Positions 34,528-42,669 of a DNA stretch of 64,000 nucleotides are shown here, piece after piece; the first letter of the stretch is position 1; each line of letters starts with the position of its first letter. The notes under the pieces were generated by a model. The model was not told the origin of the DNA, did not search any database, and worked only from the letters and a program-made list of their open reading frames with translations. Origin of the DNA: Candidatus Villigracilaceae bacterium (GTDB taxonomy: Bacteria; Chloroflexota; Anaerolineae; Anaerolineales; Villigracilaceae); NCBI GenBank assembly GCA_026645935.1, contig JAPKMP010000008.1:124001-188000 (forward strand). The letters are read 5' to 3'. Position numbers and translations under genes: made by a program.

Positions 34528-35772
34528 ATGAAAAAAATTCTACTCAATCTTATTCTCGCCGGTACCAGTTTCTTCATCATATCCTGTTCCAAGGAAGAGT
34601 CGACGCCGGTTACAACCATCACTCCGTTCATCGTACTCGATCCTGTGATCCCACCCACTTCCACGCCAGTATTTGCCTGCACGATCATCAACGTCCTCCC
34701 TACCCCGCTGCCCGACGAACAGTCTCAAGTACCGCCCATAACCGACGCAGATTTTTCCATCGGCCCCGCTGATGCGCCGGTGACGATCCTCGAGTATTGC
34801 GAATTTCAATCTGAGATCTGCTTGCTCATGGCGCAAACGATCGCGGAGTTGAACCGAAACTACCCGGGGAACATCCGCTTCGTTTTTCGACCCTTCCCCT
34901 TGCCGGACCTGCTCGATAAGTCGGACGAAGCCCTGCTGGCGGCATTTGCCGCGAATGAGCAGGGGAAATTTTGGGAGATGTACGATCTGCTCTTCGTCAA
35001 ACATGCGGAATGGTCCAACCTGAGCCCGGGTGAGTTTAAGTCCTGGCTTGTCAGGGAATCCGCCGCGGTGGGAGTGGACGGGAATCAACTTGCGATGGAG
35101 ATGAAAGCCGAAGGTCCCGCGACACAGCTCAAGTCCGCGAAGGAGGCGGCATCCCTGCTCCCGGTCCAGGCTTTACCCCTGGTGTTCATCAACGGGTCCC
35201 TCCAGCAATACTTCACCGACTATCAAGGGTTAAACGATACGATCGGTTTGATCCTGCTCGGTAAAAAACAATTCACGAAATGCCCGTCTTACACAGTGAA
35301 TGCCGCGAAGCAATATATCGCCACCATTGAAACCGAAAAAGGAAATATCGACATCCAATTGTTCCCCGATAAAGCGCCGTTCGCTGTGAATTCTTTCGTC
35401 TTTCTTGCGCGGCAGGGCTGGTACAACGGCGTAACCTTTCACCGCGTGATCCCAGGTTTTGCGGCGCAGGCGGGTGATCCCAGCGGGACGGGAAGGGGCA
35501 ATCCCGGTTATCTTTTCAAGAATGAGACGAACGACCTGCTCTTCAGCAAACCCGGCATGGTGGGTATGGCGAATTCGGGTCCTGATACGAATGGAAGCCA
35601 GTTCTTCATTACGTTTGCTCCGGCTGCGCATTTGAACGGATTCTTTACGATCTTCGGTCAGGTCATCAGCGGGCTGGAAGTTGCCGAGCAGCTCACGCCG
35701 CGCGATCCCTCGCAGGGAATTTACCTGCCCGCCGGAGATGTCATCCTGAATGTGACCATCGAAGAGAAATGA
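34528..35772 (+). CDS. Lipoprotein fusing a DsbA-like thioredoxin fold to a cyclophilin-type peptidyl-prolyl isomerase
   Basis: The 414-residue product has a lipobox (LAGTSFFIISC) and a Pro/Thr-rich linker. Residues about 78-245 form a thioredoxin_4/DsbA-type domain (IGPADAPVTILEYCEFQ, then PLPD, FAANEQGKFWEMYDLLF and the cis-Pro strand ALPLVFING). Residues about 265-412 form a cyclophilin domain (FHRVIPGFAAQAGDPSGTGRG, NGSQFFITFAP, HLNGFFTIFGQVISG). The normal CxxC of DsbA-like domains reads SEIC here, so the nucleophilic first Cys is absent while the second remains. The protein probably folds secreted proteins at the cell surface, acting by proline isomerisation rather than oxidation. Confidence 0.85.
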   Translation: MKKILLNLILAGTSFFIISCSKEESTPVTTITPFIVLDPVIPPTSTPVFACTIINVLPTPLPDEQSQVPPITDADFSIGPADAPVTILEYCEFQSEICLLMAQTIAELNRNYPGNIRFVFRPFPLPDLLDKSDEALLAAFAANEQGKFWEMYDLLFVKHAEWSNLSPGEFKSWLVRESAAVGVDGNQLAMEMKAEGPATQLKSAKEAASLLPVQALPLVFINGSLQQYFTDYQGLNDTIGLILLGKKQFTKCPSYTVNAAKQYIATIETEKGNIDIQLFPDKAPFAVNSFVFLARQGWYNGVTFHRVIPGFAAQAGDPSGTGRGNPGYLFKNETNDLLFSKPGMVGMANSGPDTNGSQFFITFAPAAHLNGFFTIFGQVISGLEVAEQLTPRDPSQGIYLPAGDVILNVTIEEK

Positions 35773-35775
35773 CGG

Positions 35776-35781
35776 TAGAAT
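35776..35781 (+). promoter_or_regulatory. TAGAAT box 7 nt before trmI
   Basis: TAGAAT (35776-35781) ends 7 bases before the ATG at 35789. No Shine-Dalgarno sequence is present in the short gap after the previous gene. It fits the leaderless pattern seen at other genes in this window. Confidence 0.4.
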
Positions 35782-35788
35782 CACAAGC

Positions 35789-36628
35789 ATGAAGTATTTT
35801 GTCGACGCGCGCGAAGGCGACCTCGCACAACTGGTCGGTCTTACCCACAAACATTTCATCTTCATCCTGCAAAGCGGCGGGGATTTCCAAAGCCATCGCG
35901 GAGTGATCAAACACGACGACCTGATCGGCAAGCCGTGGGGTTCGCAGGTCTTCAGTCATACCGGCGCGCCGTTCTTTCTGTTACAACCGTCCATGGCCGA
36001 TATCCTGAACGAACTTCCGCGCAACACGCAAATTTTGTACCCGAAGGACATCGGCTACATCTTGATCCAAATGGGAATCTCCGAGGGGCAAACCGTTTTG
36101 GAAGCCGGGACCGGCTCTGGTTCGATGACGATTGCATTGGCATCGAACGTCGGCTCGAGCGGAAGAGTGGTCTCCTACGAAAACAAGCAGGATACGCAAA
36201 ACCTGGCGCGGAAGAATCTGGAACGGGTGGGGCTCGCCTCGCGTGTGGATTTCAAGCTGCGCGACATCCAGGGGGGTTTTGACGAAGCCGATGCCGACGC
36301 CTTCTTCCTCGATGTGCAAAACCCGTACGATTACATTTCACAGGTGCGCGCCGCGCTCAAACCCGGAGGATTCTTCGGTTCGTTGATACCAACCTATAAT
36401 CAGGTGGAAAAAGTATTATTCGCCTTGAAACAGAATAACTTTGCCTTTGTGGAAGTCTGCGAATTATTGTTGAGATATTACAAGACCAATCCCGCCAGGC
36501 TGCGACCTACCGATCGCATGGTGGCGCATACCGGATTTCTGGTATTTGCCCGCAAGATCGAGCCCACTGACGACCCGCGCGGGTCCGCGCTTGCGACGGA
36601 AGTCAGCGGGATCGAAGAGGAGTATTGA
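35789..36628 (+). CDS. trmI: tRNA (adenine-58-N1)-methyltransferase
   Basis: This 279-residue SAM-dependent enzyme would methylate A58 in the T-loop of tRNAs. The N-terminal small beta domain (THKHFIFILQSGGDFQSHRGVIKHDDLIG) and the Rossmann core with VLEAGTGSGSMTIALA, then ADAFFLDVQNPYDYI, match bacterial/archaeal TrmI. The pattern YPKDIGYILIQMGISEGQ is diagnostic. It forms a likely operon with the TPR/zinc-ribbon gene two bases downstream. Confidence 0.92.
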   Translation: MKYFVDAREGDLAQLVGLTHKHFIFILQSGGDFQSHRGVIKHDDLIGKPWGSQVFSHTGAPFFLLQPSMADILNELPRNTQILYPKDIGYILIQMGISEGQTVLEAGTGSGSMTIALASNVGSSGRVVSYENKQDTQNLARKNLERVGLASRVDFKLRDIQGGFDEADADAFFLDVQNPYDYISQVRAALKPGGFFGSLIPTYNQVEKVLFALKQNNFAFVEVCELLLRYYKTNPARLRPTDRMVAHTGFLVFARKIEPTDDPRGSALATEVSGIEEEY

Positions 36629-36629
36629 T

Positions 36630-37196
36630 ATGTTTCGACGCGCCAGAAGATTCTTCAGAGGTGGCCCCCTGAGCCGTCGCCGACACAGTCCGCCTGCGCC
36701 GGTTCCGCCGGAACTTCAACACGCGCATCACCTGATGGATGAAGGGAAATTCCCGGAAGCCACTGCCGCTTTTCACGATCTCGCCAAAAAGGCCGAAGAT
36801 CGATTCCCGGAGCGCGCGCCGTTTTTATACATCGAAGCCGGTCACGCCGCCATGTTAAATCGAGACGGTAAAAAAGCCGTGACGCATTTTCGAAGCGGTT
36901 TGACCATGCTGGGTACACAGCAGCGTCATCACCGCCTGCGCAAAGCGGGGCGGCGGATCGTTGCCGAACTGCGTGATCACGGTTTCAACGCCGAAGCGGA
37001 CGAGGTAGAATCCGTCGTCAGGAACAATGCCACAGTCTGGGGAAAGGCGGAGGCGTCTACCCCGAAAGATCGTCCAGTTTTACCCACGCATTGTCCATCA
37101 TGCGGCGCGGCGGTTCGATCCGACGAAGTGGAATGGTTGGACGATGTCACTGCGGAATGTGATTATTGCGGGAGCCCCGTCCGCGCAGAGTCATGA
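36630..37196 (+). CDS. Helical-repeat protein with C-terminal zinc ribbon
   Basis: The 188-residue product has an Arg-rich N-terminus, a TPR-like helical middle (AHHLMDEGKFPEATAAFHDLA, residues about 30-50, then AVTHFRSGLTML), and a zinc ribbon near the end with CPSCG and CDYCG. ATG 36630 has GAGGAG upstream. It lies between trmI and a Nudix gene with almost no spacing. The family is not one I can name; nucleic-acid or protein binding is possible. Confidence 0.7.
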   Translation: MFRRARRFFRGGPLSRRRHSPPAPVPPELQHAHHLMDEGKFPEATAAFHDLAKKAEDRFPERAPFLYIEAGHAAMLNRDGKKAVTHFRSGLTMLGTQQRHHRLRKAGRRIVAELRDHGFNAEADEVESVVRNNATVWGKAEASTPKDRPVLPTHCPSCGAAVRSDEVEWLDDVTAECDYCGSPVRAES

Positions 37197-37197
37197 G

Positions 37198-37800
37198 ATG
37201 ACTGTCGTCGATGTGGAATTCCTGAAAACAAAACTGCGGGAGTCCAACCGTTCGCATGCCGAGACGGACGGTTATGCAGAGATCCCGATTCATCCAGACG
37301 TGCACCTCAAATGCGCGGCAGTGCTTGTGCCCCTTGTTCATTTTCAAGGCGAATGGCATATTCTTTATACGCGCCGCACAGACAGGGTGGAATCACATAA
37401 GGGGCAGGTTTCATTTCCAGGAGGAGCCTGCGATGAAAACGAACTCACCCCAGAGCAGACCGCGCTACGCGAAGCAGAAGAGGAGATAGGCATCCGCCCC
37501 GAGGATGTGAAGGTCATCGGCAGATTGAGCCGCATGGTGACCATCAGCAAATTTCGGGTGAGCCCAGTGGTGGGCATCATCCCCTTCCCCTATGCATTCA
37601 AAACTGAGGGTATCGAAGTGGCGCGGGTTTTTACCATTCCTCTACTCTGGCTTGCAGACCGAAACAACTTCTGGGAATTTTCACTTCCCGGTTCGGAACG
37701 GACCGTGATCGCCTATCATCCCTACGACGGTGAACTGCTGTGGGGCGCCACCGCAAGAATGACAGTGAATTTCATGAGGATATTGGAGTTATTAAAATAA
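37198..37800 (+). CDS. Nudix hydrolase, CoA-diphosphatase (NudL)-like
   Basis: The 200-residue enzyme carries the Nudix box GGACDENELTPEQTALREAEEEIGI (key residues G, E, REAEEEIG). The preceding HKGQVSFPGG is the NudL/UPF0035 signature, which points to a CoA or nucleotide-sugar pyrophosphatase that releases phosphopantetheine or a monophosphate. ATG 37198 follows the previous stop by one base; a frame starting at 37027 overlaps the upstream gene and lacks homology in its extra part. Confidence 0.87.
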   Translation: MTVVDVEFLKTKLRESNRSHAETDGYAEIPIHPDVHLKCAAVLVPLVHFQGEWHILYTRRTDRVESHKGQVSFPGGACDENELTPEQTALREAEEEIGIRPEDVKVIGRLSRMVTISKFRVSPVVGIIPFPYAFKTEGIEVARVFTIPLLWLADRNNFWEFSLPGSERTVIAYHPYDGELLWGATARMTVNFMRILELLK

Positions 37801-37801
37801 A

Positions 37802-37837
37802 AAAAGTATCCGCCACCTTGCAATGACGGATACTTTT
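37802..37837. terminator. Bidirectional terminator
   Basis: AAAAGTATCCG (37802-37812) pairs with CGGATACTTTT (37827-37837) over a 14-base loop, with A and T runs on both sides. It separates the converging Nudix and rplY genes. Confidence 0.85.
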
Positions 37838-37850
37838 ACAAAGACAAGAA

Positions 37851-38519
37851 CTACTTTTCGGCTTCTTCGCCTTCTTCTGTCTTCTTGCCGCGCTCCACGC
37901 TCAGTTCGGGAGCTGCAGGCTCGGCGGCAACAGCCTCCGCTTCGGCGGCCACAGGAGCCGCTTCTTCCTTGATGATCGTAACCACTGCAATGGTCTCTTC
38001 CGGATCGCCCAGGATGCGGATCTTATCAGATACGGTAAGCTCGCGAACGCGAACCAGATCGCCGATCTGTTTGAGCACCGTAATGTCCACTTCGATGCGC
38101 TCAGGCAGGTCGCCGGGGAAACATTCCACTTCGAGCCGCTCGAGGTTGTGAACAAGAATGCCGTTGTAGTCCTTCACGGCGGGCGAAACACCGACAAATG
38201 CAAGACCGACGCTGGTGCGAATCTTTTCGTTCATATCCACTGCGAGGAAATCAACGTGGGAAAGCGTCCCCTTGATGTAATCGCGCTGACGTTCGCGCAC
38301 GAGCGCGGGGTATTCTGCGCCGTCCACATTGACAGTGACCAGGCTGGACGCAGTCACCTTCGCCAGAGCCAGCCCTGCCCCATGCGCTTCCAGCGCTATC
38401 GAGATCGGTTCAAGGTGCCGCCCATAGATCACCGCCGGGAGTTTCCCTTCGCGGCGCAAAGCATTCACCTGCTTGCCGGTCACATCGCGTTTGGTTGCGT
38501 TCAAAACCACTTTTTCCAT
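37851..38519 (-). CDS. rplY: 50S ribosomal protein L25 (general stress protein Ctc type)
   Basis: The 222-residue protein binds 5S rRNA through its N-terminal domain (LNATKRDVTGKQVNALRREGKLPAVIYG), followed by the beta-rich TL5 domain (HVDFLAVDMNEKIRTSVGLAFVG, LERLEVECFPGDLPERIEVDI). The last 40 residues are an Ala/Glu-rich acidic tail, common in the long Ctc form. It is read alone toward a strong terminator. Confidence 0.93.
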   Translation of the reverse strand: MEKVVLNATKRDVTGKQVNALRREGKLPAVIYGRHLEPISIALEAHGAGLALAKVTASSLVTVNVDGAEYPALVRERQRDYIKGTLSHVDFLAVDMNEKIRTSVGLAFVGVSPAVKDYNGILVHNLERLEVECFPGDLPERIEVDITVLKQIGDLVRVRELTVSDKIRILGDPEETIAVVTIIKEEAAPVAAEAEAVAAEPAAPELSVERGKKTEEGEEAEK

Positions 38520-38639
38520 CTTACCAATCTCCTTGGGCGCCTCTCACGCGGCAACTCCGCCGCATTACCTTCGCCCTGTCAAAGAATTTCTGTAAAGCGG
38601 AGCACATCCGCTCGCCATTCGACATCATCCGCAGAAAAC

Positions 38640-38659
38640 GCGCCTCCTTGCGGAGGCGC
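38640..38659 (-). terminator. Likely terminator of the PaiB-like gene
   Basis: GCGCCTCC (38640-38647) pairs with GGAGGCGC (38652-38659), and on the minus strand GTTTTC follows. The T-run is short. The rest of the 200-nt gap has no gene. Confidence 0.6.
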
Positions 38660-38719
38660 ATGGTCTGGAACGGGCTGGATTTTATTCGCTGACGGGGGTT
38701 TCGTCAAGGAAAATGGAAA

Positions 38720-39325
38720 TCACCGCCTGTCCCTCATTACGCGCGCAACCTCCGCGGAAGCATCGTCGCCCCGCGCCTCCAGCTCACGGATGATATTGGC
38801 GTAGGATTCGTCGTCTCGGTTCTGGCTAAGCTTGAACGCTGCGTCGAACCGCGTCACTTCAATGGCGAAGCCTGCCACACCTTTCATTTCCTTCTCCACG
38901 AAATCGCGCGGCAACGACTCCAAATCATATCCAGTCTCAATTTCGTGTTTTTCCACCAACCGATCAAGCAGGGAATACAACCCCTTCCCTTCGAGCATCC
39001 TTGCCCTGCCGTAAACATGCACATTCATGTAATTCCACGTCGGCACGTTGATGTGGTTGTACCAGCGCGGCGAGATGTAAGTATGCGCGCCCTGGAAAAT
39101 GAGCAGCACTTCCTGATCCCCGAACGATTTCCATTGTGGATTTGCGCGCGACATGTGGCCATAGATCGTCAATGAACCATCGACATTCTCAACGACCTCC
39201 ACAGGCAGGTGGGTCGCAACCAACTTCCCGTCATGAATTGAGACAAGCGCGGGGAATCCATTCCCTTTCAAGAATTCCACGACCCGCTTATGGTCTTCTT
39301 CACGATAATATTTTGGAATATGCAT
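38720..39325 (-). CDS. FMN-binding negative transcriptional regulator (PaiB-like)
   Basis: The 201-residue protein belongs to the PaiB family: HIPKYYREEDHKRVVEFLKGN, then FPALVSIHDGKLVATHLPV, YGHMSRANPQWKSF and YISPRWYNHINVPTWNY. The fold is a split-barrel flavin binder, and the family was named for repression of degradative enzymes in Bacillus. ATG 39325 has GAGGAG six bases before it. It stands alone; its targets are unknown. Confidence 0.88.
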   Translation of the reverse strand: MHIPKYYREEDHKRVVEFLKGNGFPALVSIHDGKLVATHLPVEVVENVDGSLTIYGHMSRANPQWKSFGDQEVLLIFQGAHTYISPRWYNHINVPTWNYMNVHVYGRARMLEGKGLYSLLDRLVEKHEIETGYDLESLPRDFVEKEMKGVAGFAIEVTRFDAAFKLSQNRDDESYANIIRELEARGDDASAEVARVMRDRR

Positions 39326-39422
39326 GAACGGCTCCTCAATTTTCAAGATATTCTACATTTCATGCGCAACGAATGCAATGGAATTGGGCTCGCGATACCC
39401 TTGTCAATCATCCGTCTTATAC

Positions 39423-39428
39423 TATACT
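39423..39428 (+). promoter_or_regulatory. TATACT box before the ATP-grasp gene
   Basis: TATACT (39423-39428) ends 7 bases before an ATG at 39436 that opens a 13-codon reading frame. This matches the leaderless pattern in this window. Confidence 0.4.
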
Positions 39429-39435
39429 GGAAACC

Positions 39436-39477
39436 ATGAAATCAAATCCGGAGCAACCGATCTCTGATGTCCTTTGA
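39436..39477 (+). CDS. Possible leader mini-ORF (13 codons)
   Basis: ATG at 39436, just after a TATACT box, opens MKSNPEQPISDVL and stops at 39477. It overlaps the ATG of the ATP-grasp gene (39467) by 11 bases. Its translation could deliver ribosomes to the main start, whose own GGAG is 13 bases away. It may be chance; there is no homology evidence. Confidence 0.3.
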   Translation: MKSNPEQPISDVL

Positions 39478-40591
39478 CGGAAAACCCAACCGTCGTTCGA
39501 AACGTCCATGGAAAGTGGCGGTAATCGGCAATATCAAGGATGCGAACCAGCCCAAGCCGGAGGGCGTCCCGCCGGATGTCTTCGCCGATTTCGATACGAT
39601 GGAAACGATGGACGCGCTTCGCGCTGCCATCGAAACGGATGGCCACTCCACGGTCTTTCTCCACTCCGATCGCGATCTGCCATATGCGCTGAAAAAATAC
39701 AAGCCCGATATCTGTTTCAACATGTCGGAGGGACTCGGCGGCGACGCGCGCGAAGCGCAGGTTCCCGCATTGCTGGAGATGCTCTCGATCCCTTACACCG
39801 CATCACGGGTGCTCGCAAACGGCATCTCGCTCGATAAAACACTGACGAAACGCATCTGGCGCGACCGCCGTCTGCCCGTCGCCCCCTTTCAGGAGTTCAC
39901 ATTCGGCGACGAACCCCTGCGCCCCGAGTTGAAGTTCCCGCTCTTCGTCAAGCCTGCGCGCGAAGGGACAGGCATGGGCGTGGATATGAACGCCATTGTC
40001 AACAATGAAGCGGAACTGCGCGAACGCGCGCAATACATCATCAACGCCTATCAACAACCCGCATTGGTCGAAGTCTTTCTTCCGGGCCGCGAATTCACCG
40101 TGGGCATTCTGGGACGCACGGACGCCAAACGTTATAGTCGTCATCCCGAATGGTACGATAAGGACGGATTTCACCGTTTTCCGATCCTGGAATTGGATAC
40201 GGGCAACACTGAAGGTCCGTGGATCTACACCAACGAAGCCAAATCCAAAGATGTCGGTCCTGAGGGCAATGAAGGTTTTTTTTGTCCGGCAATCGTGGAC
40301 CCCGAACTGGAAAAGAAACTCAAACACCTGGCATATCGCGCCCATAACATCGTCTATGCGCTCGATGTCTCGCGCACCGACATTCGGTTGGATGAGGAAG
40401 GCAATCCGCGCCTGATAGAGATCAACACCCTGCCCGGTCTCACACCCGGTTACAGCGACTTGTGCCTGCAAGCAGAAGCCGAGGGCATCAGCCACACCGA
40501 CCTGATATTGGAAATCCTTTATCTTGCGGCGGGACGATGGGGAATGCTCGAACCGAGGGAGCTGGAAGAGCCGAAGAGGAACGGAAAATGA
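39467..40591 (+). CDS. ATP-grasp ligase, D-alanine--D-alanine ligase-like
   Basis: The 374-residue enzyme resembles D-Ala-D-Ala ligase in its order of motifs: NMSEGLGGDAREAQVPALLEM (substrate Glu and N-terminal domain), IPYTASRVLANGISLDKTLTK, FPLFVKPAREGTGMGVD (ATP lysine), FLPGREFTVGILGR, and the metal site DIRLDEEGNPRLIEINTLPG. It diverges from housekeeping Ddl in the N-terminal 40 residues and in the insertion YTNEAKSKDVGPEGNEG. It may make a related dipeptide or peptide bond rather than be the main cell-wall Ddl. It is monocistronic, with a good terminator. Confidence 0.8.
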   Translation: MSFDGKPNRRSKRPWKVAVIGNIKDANQPKPEGVPPDVFADFDTMETMDALRAAIETDGHSTVFLHSDRDLPYALKKYKPDICFNMSEGLGGDAREAQVPALLEMLSIPYTASRVLANGISLDKTLTKRIWRDRRLPVAPFQEFTFGDEPLRPELKFPLFVKPAREGTGMGVDMNAIVNNEAELRERAQYIINAYQQPALVEVFLPGREFTVGILGRTDAKRYSRHPEWYDKDGFHRFPILELDTGNTEGPWIYTNEAKSKDVGPEGNEGFFCPAIVDPELEKKLKHLAYRAHNIVYALDVSRTDIRLDEEGNPRLIEINTLPGLTPGYSDLCLQAEAEGISHTDLILEILYLAAGRWGMLEPRELEEPKRNGK

Positions 40592-40638
40592 TCAGAGATT
40601 AAGCGGCATAAACCCGCAATTGGTTCGAACGACGACAT

Positions 40639-40674
40639 GGAGCGCAAAATTAAAGATTTTGCGCTCCGGTTTTA
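40639..40674 (+). terminator. Rho-independent terminator
   Basis: GGAGCGCAAAAT (40639-40650) pairs perfectly with ATTTTGCGCTCC (40656-40667) over a 5-base loop, followed by GGTTTTATT. It ends the ATP-grasp gene and abuts the stop of the converging cytochrome gene. Confidence 0.88.
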
Positions 40675-42057
40675 TTAATCGTCGCCACCCTCACCTTCGA
40701 AGTTGTTCCCTTCATGGCAGGCGATACAGCTGGATTGAAACACAGATGAAGGATGACATTCCCTGCATGAGGCGCCACCATGGTGGATTCCAGTTCCCTC
40801 TTCCTCTGCGCGCGGTTCGGGATGGGAGATATCGAACCGGGCTGGCAACCATGAATCTACAGAATGGCAGGACTCGCACACCGAGCCGAACGCACCTGCG
40901 TGGAAAGCGGGATCCTGATGACAGCTGATACAAGTGGTGGAGAGCCCTTCGAAAGTACCGCCTACATGGCACTCGTCACATTCCACTTGAGCATGACCGC
41001 CTCGTAGCGGAAAGCCAGTGCTGTTGTGATCGAACGATGCATTTTCCCAATCGGACGGATTGTGGCACGACTCGCACTGAGTACCATATTGTCCATTATG
41101 TTCATCATCTTTACGATGACAGGAATAACAATCCTGCGGCGTGCCTTTGAAGACATTGTTCACATGGCATTCCTCACAGGCGGCTTTAGAGTGTTCACCC
41201 TCGAGTTTGAATGATGACAAGTTATGATCGAAATTGGCAGGCGTCCAGCCTTTAACAGAATGGCAGTTCTGACATTCTGCGCCGAATGCGCCTTGATGAG
41301 CATCGTCCTGCCTATGGCACGAGAAGCAATCCTGGGGCGCAGTTTGCAAATCCGCGATGGAACGGGCGTCGAGATGACATTTCGTACAGGCAACGTTTGC
41401 GTGCCCGCCCTTGAGATCGAATGGATAGGCGTTGTGGTTGAAATCGCCGTACCGATCCACGCCATCATGGCAGGCAAGGCAATCCGCGCCGAACGAGAGG
41501 ATATGACCCTGGGCGAAGACAATGTCCATGTCGCTGTGACAGGTTTGGCACGAGTCTGAGGTGAAGGTCGTCAAATCATCACTGTGACAGGAATCGCAAG
41601 TTATCGGCTGACCGGATTCCATCCGCTTGTGCTCATTCAAGGCAAAACCGAAGGCATCGTGCGGGAAGGTATTATCCCCAAGGTCGGTCAGGGATGCGGT
41701 CTTCCCGCGATGTTCATGGTGACAATCGCGGCAGGCAAGGCTGGGCGATTTTGCCGTAATGGAGCCGTGAAGCTGGGCAACGTCCCGCATTTGGTCGGCG
41801 ATATTTTCATGACAATCGAGACATTGGTCAGCCATTGTAGCCTGACCCCATGGCGCAACATGACAGGATTTACACTCGATGATCTGCGCGTGCGAATTGA
41901 CGCCGTGAATGTTTTCGCCGGGTTGGGCGTTCAGCGCGCCGGAGCTGAACATTTGCGATCCGCTGGCGTAGGCGACGCCGAAGATGACGAATATGGTAAT
42001 CAGAGCGGCGATGATTCCCGTTCCTGTCAGACAGCCAAGACGATTTGCGTTTTTCAT
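40675..42057 (-). CDS. Multiheme cytochrome c with 17 CxxCH motifs
   Basis: The 460-residue protein begins with a signal anchor (IIAALITIFVIFGVAYASG) and then carries 17 CxxCH heme-binding motifs, the first at about residue 62 (CKSCH) and the last near the C-terminus (CIACH). From about residue 200 the pattern is a repeat of roughly 45-60 residues: a CxxCH followed by AxFDHN-x-FxLxGxH and CxxCH. FDHN and GxH histidines are probable distal heme ligands, as in cytochrome c7/NapC-type modules. It would form a heme wire on the outer face of the membrane. It is the last gene of a four-gene redox operon; membrane cytochrome b is its likely electron donor. Confidence 0.93.
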   Translation of the reverse strand: MKNANRLGCLTGTGIIAALITIFVIFGVAYASGSQMFSSGALNAQPGENIHGVNSHAQIIECKSCHVAPWGQATMADQCLDCHENIADQMRDVAQLHGSITAKSPSLACRDCHHEHRGKTASLTDLGDNTFPHDAFGFALNEHKRMESGQPITCDSCHSDDLTTFTSDSCQTCHSDMDIVFAQGHILSFGADCLACHDGVDRYGDFNHNAYPFDLKGGHANVACTKCHLDARSIADLQTAPQDCFSCHRQDDAHQGAFGAECQNCHSVKGWTPANFDHNLSSFKLEGEHSKAACEECHVNNVFKGTPQDCYSCHRKDDEHNGQYGTQCESCHNPSDWENASFDHNSTGFPLRGGHAQVECDECHVGGTFEGLSTTCISCHQDPAFHAGAFGSVCESCHSVDSWLPARFDISHPEPRAEEEGTGIHHGGASCRECHPSSVFQSSCIACHEGNNFEGEGGDD

Positions 42058-42066
42058 GACCGCTTC

Positions 42067-42621
42067 CTATTTCAGAAACGTAGCGTAGTACAACGCCCCG
42101 CCGATATGGATAAAGGCGGAGATGAACAACGCCATCCCGATGGGTATGTGGACAGTGTGCCACAGCGCCAGGAATTGACGCCCGCGCCTGAGCGCTTCCT
42201 GCGAGAGCGCGCCTTCGATCTCGATACCGTCGAGCGTGCGCGGAATGCGGGTGAAGATATATCTCCCGATGATGCCGCTGAAGACAATGATGACCGTCAA
42301 CAGGGTGGTCGCGCCCGCCAGTCCGTTGAACTTCCATGAAGTATGAAGCAAAACCATGAAAGGCCCGACCAAACCCATGTAGATGTGAAACCTAAGCCAG
42401 GTGGACATTCGTCCCAATGTGGCTCTGCGGCTTCGTTTGCGGATGCTGTAAAGAATTTCGGTCATGAGCATGAGAATGAATCCGATGATCCCAAGTGTGT
42501 GACCGATCAGTTCCCCTGCGGCGGGGATTTCCCGCGTCCAAAGCGATATCAGTCCATATCCCGCGCCGATGAATATACATGTGATCGTTGCAAGCCAAAG
42601 TTCGATGTTCCCACGAAGCAT
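42067..42621 (-). CDS. Membrane cytochrome b-like protein
   Basis: The 184-residue protein has about five hydrophobic segments with histidines placed for heme b: GHTLGIIGF, FHIYMGLVGPFMVLLHTSW, LWHTVHIPIGMAL and FIHIGGALYY. The layout resembles cytochrome b561/ferric-reductase-like domains. It lies 9 nt upstream of the 17-heme cytochrome gene and 48 nt after the FAD oxidoreductase. It probably passes electrons across the membrane from the cytoplasmic flavoprotein/ferredoxin to the external multiheme protein. Confidence 0.82.
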   Translation of the reverse strand: MLRGNIELWLATITCIFIGAGYGLISLWTREIPAAGELIGHTLGIIGFILMLMTEILYSIRKRSRRATLGRMSTWLRFHIYMGLVGPFMVLLHTSWKFNGLAGATTLLTVIIVFSGIIGRYIFTRIPRTLDGIEIEGALSQEALRRGRQFLALWHTVHIPIGMALFISAFIHIGGALYYATFLK

Positions 42622-42669
42622 ATATGCCCTCCCGAGGCAAAAAAGCGAAACTTACGGCGGATGGTGAAA

